Positions 1 to 6,683 of a DNA stretch of 12,191 nucleotides are shown piece after piece. Location of the stretch: contig JAACDS010000213.1 of assembly GCA_009936895.1 (NCBI GenBank), forward strand, positions 1-12,191, written 5' to 3'. Position numbers and translations under genes: made by a program. A model generated the notes under the pieces. The model did no database searches. It was not told the origin of the DNA and saw nothing but the letters and a program-made list of their open reading frames with translations. This stretch comes from Pseudomonadota bacterium (GTDB lineage: Bacteria; Pseudomonadota; Gammaproteobacteria; Pseudomonadales; Azotimanducaceae). Position 1 is the first letter of the stretch, and each line of letters opens with the position of its first letter.

Positions 1-459
1 GAGCAGCCATTTAGGGAAGTCGAAAGAGACGTAAGTGAGTATTTACTCTCAATTATATATTCTATTTGCAGCGAAATATTAGGCAAAGACTCCCTGGTGA
101 GTGCAGAAATGGTAGTTAATAACCTCGATCTGTCGCTGGATATTTTAGCGGGGGCAGAGGGCTTAGTTACCGTTTACCTGAACCCAGATGATCTCGCTGT
201 TGTACAAAATCATTGGGCAGATGAATTTGGTGAACTTCGTATTATCGAAGACTCCAGCTTAATGAGAGGTGGGTGTCGAGTGAAGAGATCTGATTCTATA
301 GTTGACGCAACAGTCGAGGCTCAGCTGCGCAATCTGATGAAGGAGTTATCAGTGACACTCAGTCAAAATGAACTTTCGGACAAGCCTGCAGAGGCTCTCG
401 ATTTTGACAGAATTGAGTCGGCTGCATATCGCTTGCAAAGTGACGGCGATGACGACTGA
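1..459 (+). CDS. fliH: Flagellar export ATPase regulator FliH, C-terminal part (cut by window start)
   Basis: The frame is open from the first base to a TGA at 457-459, giving about 152 residues without a start, so this is the C-terminal part of a longer protein. FliH is the cytoplasmic stator-like partner that holds the FliI ATPase inactive and docks it at the export gate and C-ring. Visible support is the pattern of a FliH/HrpE/YscL C-terminal domain: an amphipathic helix (residues 5-30 of the fragment), a beta strand with VTVYLNPDDL, then the segment IIEDSSLMRGGCRVKRSDS, which matches the family's 'D..L.pGGc.v.t..g.iDa.ve.rl' pattern. The tail after about residue 120 is acidic and ends QSDGDDD. 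Its last codons overlap the fliI start, suggesting translational coupling. An internal GTG at 97 could be mistaken for a start, but the conserved helix upstream of it belongs to FliH. Identification rests on pattern and position before fliI. Confidence 0.9.
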   Translation, partial: EQPFREVERDVSEYLLSIIYSICSEILGKDSLVSAEMVVNNLDLSLDILAGAEGLVTVYLNPDDLAVVQNHWADEFGELRIIEDSSLMRGGCRVKRSDSIVDATVEAQLRNLMKELSVTLSQNELSDKPAEALDFDRIESAAYRLQSDGDDD

Positions 460-1867
460 GTGCCCTACGCTTAACCACCATAGCCACATAAAAAAACGGT
501 TTGTGCGCTTAGCTGATGCTATTCCCTCAAAGAGGGCAGAGGCATCCGGAAAGTTGGTAAAGGTCACTGGTGAGACCTTGGAGGTTTCTGGTTTGAGAGC
601 TGGCATTGGCGCCAGATGTAGCATCGAGCGCAAGGGTAAGTCGCCCCTAAATGCTGAAGTTATTGGCTTCGACGGCGATCGACTAGTACTCGCATGCGAG
701 GAATTAGTTGGTGGAGTTTCTCCTGGCGCATTTGTCACCGTAGTCGAAGGTTCCAATCAAATTGAGGTTGGGGATGCGTTATTAGGCAGAGTGTTGGATG
801 GAGCCGGGAAGCCGTTTAATGGAAAGCCTGTCTTTCCGGTGGAGGCTTACCCTTTGCGCGGGAGTCCCTTGAATCCTTTGGATCGAAATGCGATTGGTCA
901 ACCGATGGACACGGGCGTCAGAGCTATTAACTCTTTATTGACGCTAGGAAGGGGCCAGCGAGTGGGGTTATTTGCCGGATCAGGTGTTGGTAAGAGCACC
1001 CTGCTTGGCATGATAACGCGATTTTCTACCGCGGACGTGGTGGTCGTATGCTTGGTGGGTGAGCGAGGCAGGGAAGTAAAGGAGTTCGTTGAAGAAAGCC
1101 TTGGAGAAGAGGGGCTGAAACGCGCTGTTGTGGTAGCTACTCCAGCAGATACTTCTCCGCTACTCAGAGTGTCGGGATGCTGGCGCGCTACCGCCATAGC
1201 AGAATATTACAGAAGCCGAGGGCTAAACGTACTATTATTGATGGACTCGCTAACCAGATTTGCGCAGGCTCAGCGCGAGCTGTCACTCTCGGCGGGTGAG
1301 CCGCCGGTTTCAAAAGGGTATACCCCGTCTGTTTTTTCTTCGATTCCTAACCTAATAGAGCGGGCGGGTATTTTAGGAGGTGGGTCGATTACAGCTATTT
1401 ATACGGTTCTCGTCGAGGGAGACGACCTACAAGATCCAATTTCTGACTTGGCGCGAGCAAGTTTAGATGGCCACATCGTACTTTCTAGAGATATTGCCGA
1501 TCAGGGAATTTACCCCGCGATTGACGTAGAGAAGTCAATTAGCCGATCCATGCTAAATATTACTGAAAAAGAACATCAAGCGACTACTAAAATTTTTCGT
1601 AACCTCTATGTAACTTATGAGCAAAACAAAGATCTCATCTCTTTGGGGGCGTATCGTCCAGGCACGGATAAGAAAATCGACCTTGCAATCTCGTTTAAGC
1701 AACGCATGTCAGATTTTCTCAGCCAACCATTTGATCGTGCGTCAAATATCGATACTGATATTGCAGCCTTGAAGGAGTTATCTGACGAAATTAGCTCAGA
1801 GCTGTATGGCAGTGGAAACATAACAACCGATAGTGGCGACGGTAAGAGTTTCGTTAAGGAGGGCTAA
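449..1867 (+). CDS. fliI: Flagellum-specific export ATPase FliI
   Basis: FliI is the hexameric cytoplasmic ATPase of the flagellar type III export apparatus, related to the F1 beta subunit; it releases chaperones and helps initiate export. From the ATG at 449 the protein has 472 residues. The P-loop AGSGVGKST is at about 177-184, GERGREVKEF at about 204-213, the Walker B strand and following helix LLLMDSLTRFA at about 262-272, then the segment ending SGEPP-like SAGEPPVSKGYTPSVF and LDGHIVLSRDIA. These are all family hallmarks. The frame is open upstream to an ATG at 368, but that start would lie deep inside fliH and add 27 non-FliI-like residues. The 449 start gives the usual short overlap (11 bases) with the fliH stop. 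The C-terminus runs about 20 residues past the normal end and is Gly/Asp/Ser rich. One oddity is T in place of the second Pro of the usual GYPPSVF motif. Catalytic residues look intact. Confidence 0.97.
   Translation: MTTECPTLNHHSHIKKRFVRLADAIPSKRAEASGKLVKVTGETLEVSGLRAGIGARCSIERKGKSPLNAEVIGFDGDRLVLACEELVGGVSPGAFVTVVEGSNQIEVGDALLGRVLDGAGKPFNGKPVFPVEAYPLRGSPLNPLDRNAIGQPMDTGVRAINSLLTLGRGQRVGLFAGSGVGKSTLLGMITRFSTADVVVVCLVGERGREVKEFVEESLGEEGLKRAVVVATPADTSPLLRVSGCWRATAIAEYYRSRGLNVLLLMDSLTRFAQAQRELSLSAGEPPVSKGYTPSVFSSIPNLIERAGILGGGSITAIYTVLVEGDDLQDPISDLARASLDGHIVLSRDIADQGIYPAIDVEKSISRSMLNITEKEHQATTKIFRNLYVTYEQNKDLISLGAYRPGTDKKIDLAISFKQRMSDFLSQPFDRASNIDTDIAALKELSDEISSELYGSGNITTDSGDGKSFVKEG
1856..1862 (+). 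promoter_or_regulatory. Shine-Dalgarno AAGGAGG that fixes the fliJ TTG start
   Basis: A near-perfect ribosome binding site (AAGGAGG) lies inside the last codons of fliI, ten bases before TTG at 1873. The fliJ frame has no ATG or GTG near its beginning; the first in-frame ATG is 27 codons in, within the conserved coiled-coil region. The strong site therefore supports TTG as the real start. Confidence 0.7.
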
Positions 1868-1872
1868 GTAAT

Positions 1873-2301
1873 TTGGTCGCAAAGTTAGAGTTGGCCCTGC
1901 AGCTTGCGAGGAATGAAGAAAATCAAGCTGCTCAAATCTTTCAAAGCGCACAGATGGAGGCGTCAAGAGCCGAGTCTGATTTGGATAGGGCACTAAAATA
2001 TCGAGATGAATACTTTGAGATGTCAGAGGGACTGCGATCAAGTAATTTCGCATCGCAGCAGCTAAAGGCTGCCCGTTTATTTTTGGGACGAATTAATGAC
2101 CTAGTTAGCCAACAGCGCGAGTTAGTTGCCGCCAAAATAACTAGCTCTGAATCGTACAAGGCTTCGTGGCAAGAAGCTCGTGCAAAAAGGAAAGGGGTAG
2201 AAAGATTCATCGATAAGCGCGAAGCCAATAAGAGTCTTGCAGACTACAAAAATGAGCAGAAATTATTAGACGACTTATTTCTTGTTGGGCGGAGTGAATA
2301 G
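1873..2301 (+). CDS. fliJ: Flagellar export chaperone/ATPase stalk protein FliJ
   Basis: FliJ is a small coiled-coil protein that sits in the centre of the FliI hexamer, like the gamma subunit of F1, and touches FlhA to couple ATP hydrolysis to export. The 142-residue product is close to the usual length of about 147. It is almost entirely alpha-helical by composition: charged and Ala/Gln/Glu-rich heptad-like stretches at about 5-60 and 70-130, no membrane segment, and no cysteine-rich or catalytic motif. The N-terminus (KLELALQLARNEENQAAQ) resembles the conserved start of FliJ, where the first helix precedes a run of A and Q. The start is TTG, supported by a strong Shine-Dalgarno sequence. 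It begins 5 bases after fliI and is followed immediately by a sigma-54 promoter, so it is likely the last gene of the upstream unit. FliJ sequences are poorly conserved, so position contributes much to the call. Confidence 0.9.
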   Translation: MVAKLELALQLARNEENQAAQIFQSAQMEASRAESDLDRALKYRDEYFEMSEGLRSSNFASQQLKAARLFLGRINDLVSQQRELVAAKITSSESYKASWQEARAKRKGVERFIDKREANKSLADYKNEQKLLDDLFLVGRSE

Positions 2302-2318
2302 TTGGCCTAATATTTGCG
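2302..2318 (+). promoter_or_regulatory. Sigma-54 (RpoN) -24/-12 promoter for fliK
   Basis: The sequence TTGGCCTAATATTTGCG fits the consensus TGGCAC-N5-TTGCW, with the invariant GG (2304-2305) and GC (2316-2317) exactly ten bases apart. It begins one base after the fliJ stop. Transcription would start near 2329, leaving a leader of about 48 bases before the fliK ATG. In polar-flagellum systems, RpoN with the activator FleQ or FlrA drives the class II genes, so the site fits its position. I could not identify an activator-binding site. Confidence 0.72.
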
Positions 2319-2377
2319 GGCATGAAGTGATGAAACAGGTATAGATTTCTATATTGCCAGCAAGGATTTTTTAAAAT

Positions 2378-3454
2378 ATGACGGATTCGAGCCTAGACAT
2401 CTCAACTAGTTTACTAAAGTCTGGAAATGCGAGGGAAGTGTCAGCCCATGATTGTAGTGGAGAGCCGAACTGTTTAGGGTCCTTCTACGATTCTCTTAAA
2501 GATGCAATCGTAGAGTCGAAAACAGGAGACAATCAAATTGATACGCCAAACTACTCGATTATCGAGAGAGAGCAATCTGGTTTTAATGCGCGGCAACATT
2601 TGCCGCCTCAGCCTGTTACTGTGGATGACCTTGCCGGGCTTACCAAGGTTCGCTCTTTCTTGGTGGCTACCACTAACGAATTCGGTGGTATGGGAGTGGC
2701 ACTTTCAGCGCGGGCTGTATCCATGGATCTCTTTGCCAGTTCGAGTTGGAAGACCGACGGGCTGACGGGAAAAGCCAAGTTAGATGCGGACTGGGCAGTT
2801 GTAAATAAAGGTATTCCGATCGTTAATCACCAATTCAACATTTTTGAAAACCGATTACTTGGGGTGGCTCCAGTCGAGACTAATCTTGAAATTAATTCAG
2901 CGGTACACGCTCACAAATCTGCACATGATGAAGATCTTAATAAGAGTTTGTTGATTAGAGAGGGGTCACCTTATACCAACGTTCAGAAGAACGACGAAAA
3001 TAGGATACCTGGACGGACTGAGAATACTTTGTTTGATCGAGCAACGTTTTCGCAATCGTCGAAAGTGATCTCTCCCAATGACTTTGCATCGAACCTACGA
3101 ATCCTTAAAGGAAAAGGAGGTGGAGAGGCCCGTATTCAATTACACCCAGCCGAGTTAGGCAGGATGACAATTAAGCTCGCAACCGAGGGCGATGAAGCGC
3201 GAGTAACTTTTATTGTTGAGAATCATCATGCTAGGCAAATGATTGAGTCAAATATGCCTAGGCTAAGAGACTTAATGGAGCAATCCGGTTTGTCTCTTGC
3301 AGACACGAATGTGAGTGAACAACAACTGGACGATGCTGATGCGCGGTCTTCAGAACAATTTGCGGATGAAAACGGTGATGAGCTTTCTGAATCTGACTCA
3401 CCTGATTTGAGCAGCGTCATTAAATCTGATCATCTCCTTGACACCTTCGCTTGA
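2378..3454 (+). CDS. fliK: Flagellar hook-length control protein FliK
   Basis: FliK is an exported molecular ruler. When the hook reaches its set length, the C-terminal domain acts on FlhB to switch export from rod/hook to filament-type substrates. This protein has 358 residues, shorter than many FliK proteins (often 400 or more). Residues 1-230 are low-conservation, polar and probably largely disordered, as is normal for the ruler part. Residues about 235-315 form the Flg_hook domain: LRILKGKGGGEARIQLHPAELGRM is the recognisable core, with LHPAELG at 255-261, followed by the strand VTFIVENHHARQMIES and a helix LRDLMEQSGL. The tail after 315 is Gln, Asp, Glu and Ser rich, as in other family members. 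The ATG has a modest AAGGA site 11 bases upstream. An in-frame stop lies close upstream, so no longer start exists. It appears to begin a new transcription unit at a sigma-54 promoter. Confidence 0.93.
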   Translation: MTDSSLDISTSLLKSGNAREVSAHDCSGEPNCLGSFYDSLKDAIVESKTGDNQIDTPNYSIIEREQSGFNARQHLPPQPVTVDDLAGLTKVRSFLVATTNEFGGMGVALSARAVSMDLFASSSWKTDGLTGKAKLDADWAVVNKGIPIVNHQFNIFENRLLGVAPVETNLEINSAVHAHKSAHDEDLNKSLLIREGSPYTNVQKNDENRIPGRTENTLFDRATFSQSSKVISPNDFASNLRILKGKGGGEARIQLHPAELGRMTIKLATEGDEARVTFIVENHHARQMIESNMPRLRDLMEQSGLSLADTNVSEQQLDDADARSSEQFADENGDELSESDSPDLSSVIKSDHLLDTFA

Positions 3455-3498
3455 GTTAAAACCTCAAAAAAACACTTCGCGAATGCCCGACCTGAGCA

Positions 3499-3524
3499 TA
3501 AGCTTGCGGTCAAGTCGCCGTCAA
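3499..3524 (+). promoter_or_regulatory. Possible sigma-28 (FliA) promoter upstream of fliL
   Basis: TAAGCTTG at 3499-3506 and GCCGTCAA at 3517-3524 are separated by ten bases. The enterobacterial FliA consensus is TAAAGTTT-N11-GCCGATAA, so this matches 5 of 8 and 6 of 8 positions with a gap one base short. It lies 124 bases before the fliL start. The match is moderate and could be chance. A late promoter here would give extra expression of the fliL-flhA genes. Confidence 0.27.
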
Positions 3525-3533
3525 AGCTTTGAC
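3520..3533. repeat. Perfect 14-bp palindrome GTCAAAGCTTTGAC
   Basis: GTCAAAGCTTTGAC reads the same on both strands. It lies in the 193-base gap between fliK and fliL and overlaps the -10-like half of the possible sigma-28 element. There is no T-run after it, so it is not a simple terminator. A dimeric regulator operator is one possibility; no known operator is recognised. Confidence 0.6.
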
Positions 3534-3586
3534 AACAGCCATCAAAAAAACATTCAAATTACTGTTTATATTGAATTTTTTATTTT

Positions 3587-3602
3587 TGGCTTAATTTGCG
3601 CA
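3587..3602 (+). promoter_or_regulatory. Degenerate sigma-54-like element upstream of fliL
   Basis: TTGGCTTAATTTGCGCA resembles the fliK promoter, but its TTGC lies only eight bases after the GG, two too few for sigma-54. In the alternative register the GC at 3600-3601 is ten bases from the GG (3588-3589), but the -12 box then reads GCGCA, a poor match to TTGCA. Functional status is uncertain. In Pseudomonas aeruginosa fliL is preceded by an RpoN-dependent promoter, which is why it is worth recording. Confidence 0.3.
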
Positions 3603-3647
3603 TGTCCTTTGGCGGCAAAACGGTTAGGTACTTAAAGTAGAGGTGTC

Positions 3648-4214
3648 GTGGTGGCCAAAGAAAAAGCAGAACGTGAGTCAGGCAAAAGTTTTTCTTACTT
3701 AGTTGTCATAGCGGGATGTGCCTTTAGTTTATTGATTGGTTTGGTCGGAGGCGTGTTCACTGGTCCTTCTATAAAGGCCGCTTTGGGTTTAGAGCAAAAC
3801 AATCTCAGCACCGTAGAAGCCGAGCTCACCACTCAGCCAGCGGTTGCCGAAGATCCAAGTAGTCTGTTTGCGCCAATGCCCGGAGTATTCTCGCCAGATA
3901 AAGAGCGCTTTTATGCCGATGCCGGCGAGTTTCTGGTTGCAATAAAATACCAAGGCCGAACTAGATATCTACAGTTGACTGCAGAGCTGGTGGGTCATGA
4001 TGAAGATTTTATGGGTAAGGTGGAGACTGACGTTCCAGCTATTAGAAACGGCCTCTCAATATTTTTTACACAGCAAGATTTCAGTCAAGTTTCTACTCTA
4101 GAGGGGCGTGAGTCTCTACGACTCGCAACACTTGTCGAAATCAACAAAATCATTGGCGCAACATCTGAGATGCGAGTCGCTGATGTTTATTTCACCGACT
4201 ACATAACGCAGTAG
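3648..4214 (+). CDS. fliL: Flagellar basal body-associated protein FliL
   Basis: FliL is a single-span inner-membrane protein that surrounds or stabilises the MotAB/PomAB stator units and increases motor torque. The 188-residue product has a short charged cytoplasmic N-terminus (KEKAERESGK), one hydrophobic segment at about 15-38 (FSYLVVIAGCAFSLLIGLVG), then a periplasmic domain. Within the domain, EFLVAIKYQGRTRYLQLTAELVGHD, the helix region with VPAIRNGLSIFFTQQDF, and EGRESLRLATLVEINKII match the FliL pattern (first strand, 'v.p.ir..il..ls', and 'eG...Lr......iN..l'). Two adjacent GTG codons (3648 and 3651) can serve as start. The AGAGG at 3639-3643 is better spaced for 3651 (7 bases) than 3648 (4 bases), so the protein may be one residue shorter. 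It is followed by fliM after 8 bases. Confidence 0.93.
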   Translation: MVAKEKAERESGKSFSYLVVIAGCAFSLLIGLVGGVFTGPSIKAALGLEQNNLSTVEAELTTQPAVAEDPSSLFAPMPGVFSPDKERFYADAGEFLVAIKYQGRTRYLQLTAELVGHDEDFMGKVETDVPAIRNGLSIFFTQQDFSQVSTLEGRESLRLATLVEINKIIGATSEMRVADVYFTDYITQ

Positions 4215-4222
4215 GTGTCCCA

Positions 4223-5194
4223 ATGTCTGATACTGGATCTAAAGAGGATGTTCTTTCAACTGAGGAGATTGATGCTCTAGTAGAGCGCACTCAGACTCCA
4301 GAATTCGATGATGGTGAGTCTCGGACACACGATTTCGCAGGTGGTCCAAGGCTAGCAATGGCAAAGTGCTCGGAACTCACAATACTAACTGAAAAACAAG
4401 CAGAGGCTTTGACAACTACATTGTCCTCTGAGTACGGCCTCAAAATTTCAGTAGATGTGGGTTCTTTATCATACGGTGTGGCGAGAGATCTGCACGCAGC
4501 GCTCCCTGAGAGACTGTGTTTAGTTAGTACCCTGGCTGAGCCTTTTGATTCCGAGATGCATTTGTTGTTGCCCGGAAGCCTTCTTACTACGCTCGTTAAC
4601 CATTACTTTGGCGGTAACTCTTTACCTGTTCCTCAGATGCGAAGTCGTGTCACGCCCTCTGAGCAAAGAATAGGAGAACGCGTATCGAAAAACTTTTTTC
4701 GTGTAATGGCAGGGATTTGGTCTGATAGGTTGTCTTTGGAATTTGGAGATTTGTTCATAGACATCACTCCCGATCGGTTCGCAATGATCCCCACGACAAC
4801 AGGGTTTTCGATATTCTCATTTAATTTGAACTTGGGTGACGATGAAAGCCATCAAGTTAGCTTATTTGTTCCTTTTGATGGGCTGGAGACAAATGCTGAG
4901 GCGCTCTCGCCGAAACTCAGAAAAGAGCCTGTGAAAGAGCAAAGGTCCGACTGGCAGCCCGAGATGCAAGCTGTGCTGCCAGAAATTCCTGTGATCGTAT
5001 CCGGTCAGTTGTGCCAAGTGAGCGCTACGTTGCGCACTCTATTGAATATGGAAGTGGGTACAACTCTCACTATTCCTGAACCAGCAAACTTATCGCTTTA
5101 TTTAGAGGGCGAGAAAATAGCGAAAGGTAGGTATGGCGCATTCGACGGATTTAAAGCAATGCAATTTATCAGTTTTGAGGGCGAAAAATTATGA
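4223..5194 (+). CDS. fliM: Flagellar motor switch protein FliM (divergent)
   Basis: FliM is the C-ring subunit that binds CheY-P and, with FliG and FliN, controls rotation direction. The 323 residues match the usual length. The N-terminal CheY-binding peptide is visible as LSTEEIDALV (11-20). HDFAGG (36-41) corresponds to the start of the middle domain. NHYFGGN (126-132) and VTPSEQRIGERV (143-154) match the 'dnlFGG.g' and 'ftptEqRii.r' motifs. The C-terminal SpoA domain spans about 250-316 (LPEIPVIVSGQLCQVSATLRTLLNMEVG). Between these anchors it departs strongly from typical FliM: the usual 'RMPTLEIINERFAR' helix is replaced by an unrelated-looking stretch at 47-66 (AKCSELTILTEKQAEALTTT), the FGG.G loop has S where G is expected, and the glycine-rich 'LGGGGG' strand reads LGDDESHQ. 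Its position before fliN and the C-terminal domain make the identity secure; the divergence is real, but its meaning is unknown. Confidence 0.92.
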   Translation: MSDTGSKEDVLSTEEIDALVERTQTPEFDDGESRTHDFAGGPRLAMAKCSELTILTEKQAEALTTTLSSEYGLKISVDVGSLSYGVARDLHAALPERLCLVSTLAEPFDSEMHLLLPGSLLTTLVNHYFGGNSLPVPQMRSRVTPSEQRIGERVSKNFFRVMAGIWSDRLSLEFGDLFIDITPDRFAMIPTTTGFSIFSFNLNLGDDESHQVSLFVPFDGLETNAEALSPKLRKEPVKEQRSDWQPEMQAVLPEIPVIVSGQLCQVSATLRTLLNMEVGTTLTIPEPANLSLYLEGEKIAKGRYGAFDGFKAMQFISFEGEKL

Positions 5195-5517
5195 ATGAGG
5201 AAGAGCTGAAAGCGGCTCCTCTACCCGATCTTGAAGATGTGGGGGGAGGCGCTGGCGATATTGATTTGGAAATGTTGTTGGATGTTCCAGTTTTTATGAC
5301 TGTGGAAGTAGGCCGGAAGTCGCTGACTATTAAAGAGCTTTTGTCGTTAACTCCCGGCACGGTAGTGACCTTTGACCGGAGCGTAACGGAGCCTATGGAT
5401 ATATTGATTAACGGCACCTTGATCGCCCGGGGCGAGGTGGTCTCTGCTGACGGCAGATATGGGCTCCGACTAGTCGATATCGTGAGTACAAAAAAGCGTC
5501 TAGAGCAGTTGAACTAA
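5191..5517 (+). CDS. fliN: Flagellar motor switch protein FliN
   Basis: FliN forms the lower C-ring together with the FliM C-terminal domain and binds FliH, linking the switch to the export ATPase. The 108-residue protein has an acidic, variable N-terminus (1-25) and one SpoA domain (about 26-100). DLEMLLDVPVFMTVEVGRKSLTIKELLSLTPG corresponds closely to the family's 'DLDmILDIPVtlsVELGRtkitIkeLLqLnqGsVVeLDr'. It continues EPMDILINGTLIARGEVVSADGRYGLRLVDIVS, also canonical. It overlaps the fliM stop by four bases (ATGA), a sign of translational coupling and matched stoichiometry. Nothing unusual is seen in the conserved core. Confidence 0.97.
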   Translation: MNEEELKAAPLPDLEDVGGGAGDIDLEMLLDVPVFMTVEVGRKSLTIKELLSLTPGTVVTFDRSVTEPMDILINGTLIARGEVVSADGRYGLRLVDIVSTKKRLEQLN

Positions 5518-5520
5518 ATT

Positions 5521-5937
5521 ATGAGATATATTTTTACAACACTGGCTTTTTTTGCTTTACCCGCACACGGTGACGCAATTTCAGGTGGCAGTAGGTCTAG
5601 CTTACTTACGAGTGATTACCTGCTTCAAATCGTCGGTTCATTTTTTCTCGTTATCTGCGTCCTCGTAGCAGTCTTAGCGTTGTTGAAAAAGTACAATGCC
5701 GTAGGTCCAGCCAGTGGCGGTCATCTGCGGATACTTGGCACTCAACAGCTTGGGCAACGTGAGAAAGTTGTTTTGCTTCAAGTAGGCAATGAGCAATTGC
5801 TGGTGGGTGTTGCTTCGGGAAGCGTTAATTACTTGCACAGTTTAAGCGATCTTGTCTCAACCCCTGAAGACGACGCTTCTCGCTCTTTCAGGGATGTCTG
5901 GAGGTATGCTAGTAATTCCAGGGGAGGCAACGCGTAA
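5521..5937 (+). CDS. fliO: Flagellar biosynthesis protein FliO
   Basis: FliO is an inner-membrane assembly factor that stabilises FliP while the FliPQR export gate is built; it is not retained in the mature gate in well-studied species. The 138-residue product begins with a hydrophobic stretch (residues 3-14) ending AHG-DA, which could be a cleaved signal peptide. A transmembrane helix follows at about 33-57 (YLLQIVGSFFLVICVLVAVLAL), then a cytoplasmic domain. LRILGTQQLGQREKVVLLQVGNEQLLVGV at 69-97 is the family signature. It starts three bases after fliN and its stop shares one base with the fliP start (TAATG). The short tail after about 115 is not conserved. Confidence 0.94.
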   Translation: MRYIFTTLAFFALPAHGDAISGGSRSSLLTSDYLLQIVGSFFLVICVLVAVLALLKKYNAVGPASGGHLRILGTQQLGQREKVVLLQVGNEQLLVGVASGSVNYLHSLSDLVSTPEDDASRSFRDVWRYASNSRGGNA

Positions 5938-6674
5938 TGTTGGCACGCGTACTTTTGTCTTTGAGCTTAATGCTTGCATCTTTCGATGTAGGGGCGCAAA
6001 CAATTCCTCTTGTGACCTCCACGCCAATGTCAAACGGTAGTACCGAGTATGCTCTAGGCATCCAAATTTTATTGGTTATGACCGTGCTGACCTTGCTGCC
6101 AGCTATGCTCATTACTATGACTGCGTTTACGCGAATAGTTATTGTGCTTGCGATTCTTAGACAAGCTCTGGGTACCCAGCAGACACCCTCTAACCAAATT
6201 ATTCTCGGACTCTCATTATTTCTGACCCTCTTCATAATGTCCCCCATAATTGACGTTATTTGGCTGGAGTCATTGAAGCCCTATCTAGAGGGGGATATGG
6301 AGTTTCTACCCGCACTTGAGTCTGCTCAAGGCCCTATCCGCGGGTTCATGTTTGACCATACCCGAGACTCCGATCTTGCACTCTTTGCTGAGCTCGGTGG
6401 CTATCCAGTGTTCTCTAGTCGAGAGGAGGTGCCTCTTTTTGTGTTGTTGCCTTCATTCCTTACTAGTGAATTGAAGACGGCGTTTCAAATTGGATTTTTG
6501 CTATTCGTTCCCTTTCTGGTAATCGATCTAGTTGTCGCTTCTGTTCTGATGTCGATGGGTATGATGATGTTGTCACCAATAATTATTTCACTCCCATTCA
6601 AGCTAATGTTGTTCGTCTTAATCGATGGATGGTCGCTGATATCAGCAACATTGGTATCAAGTTTTAGCGTCTAG
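5937..6674 (+). CDS. fliP: Flagellar export gate protein FliP
   Basis: FliP is one of the core proteins forming the helical FliP5Q4R1 export gate. The 245-residue product has an apparent signal peptide (1-20, ending VGA-Q), as is typical of this family, followed by four membrane segments. The conserved first region includes MTAFTRIVIVLAILRQALGTQQTPSNQ at 61-87, and the second includes PLFVLLPSFLTSELKTAFQIGF at 166-187. FLVIDLVVASVLMSMGMMMLSP at 193-214 is the most conserved part of the family and is intact. The methionine-rich stretch around 205-211 corresponds to the M-gasket loop that helps seal the closed gate. Length and layout are ordinary. Confidence 0.97.
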   Translation: MLARVLLSLSLMLASFDVGAQTIPLVTSTPMSNGSTEYALGIQILLVMTVLTLLPAMLITMTAFTRIVIVLAILRQALGTQQTPSNQIILGLSLFLTLFIMSPIIDVIWLESLKPYLEGDMEFLPALESAQGPIRGFMFDHTRDSDLALFAELGGYPVFSSREEVPLFVLLPSFLTSELKTAFQIGFLLFVPFLVIDLVVASVLMSMGMMMLSPIIISLPFKLMLFVLIDGWSLISATLVSSFSV

Positions 6675-6683
6675 AGAGAAGAT

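Noticed and set aside
368..448. Upstream ATG at 368 as the fliI start
   Set aside because: It would overlap fliH by more than 90 bases and add 27 residues unlike any FliI N-terminus. The ATG at 449 gives a normal short overlap and length.
349..756. 135-codon minus-strand frame across the fliH-fliI junction
   Set aside because: It is antisense to fliI coding sequence with no family resemblance and no promoter or ribosome site; a shadow frame.
2322..2344. Tiny ATG frames (ATG AAG TGA and a four-codon frame) in the fliK leader
   Set aside because: They lie at or before the expected transcription start and have no ribosome site; chance occurrence in a short stretch is likely.
3452..3479. TTGAG/CTCAA inverted repeat just after fliK as a terminator
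   Set aside because: The stem is only five AT-rich pairs and is followed by A residues, not T residues, on the coding strand.
3438..3635. 65-codon plus-strand frame in the fliK-fliL gap
   Set aside because: It begins inside the fliK end without a ribosome site, its start is a TTG, and the product resembles no family I recognise. It is better explained as an open frame in AT-rich non-coding DNA.
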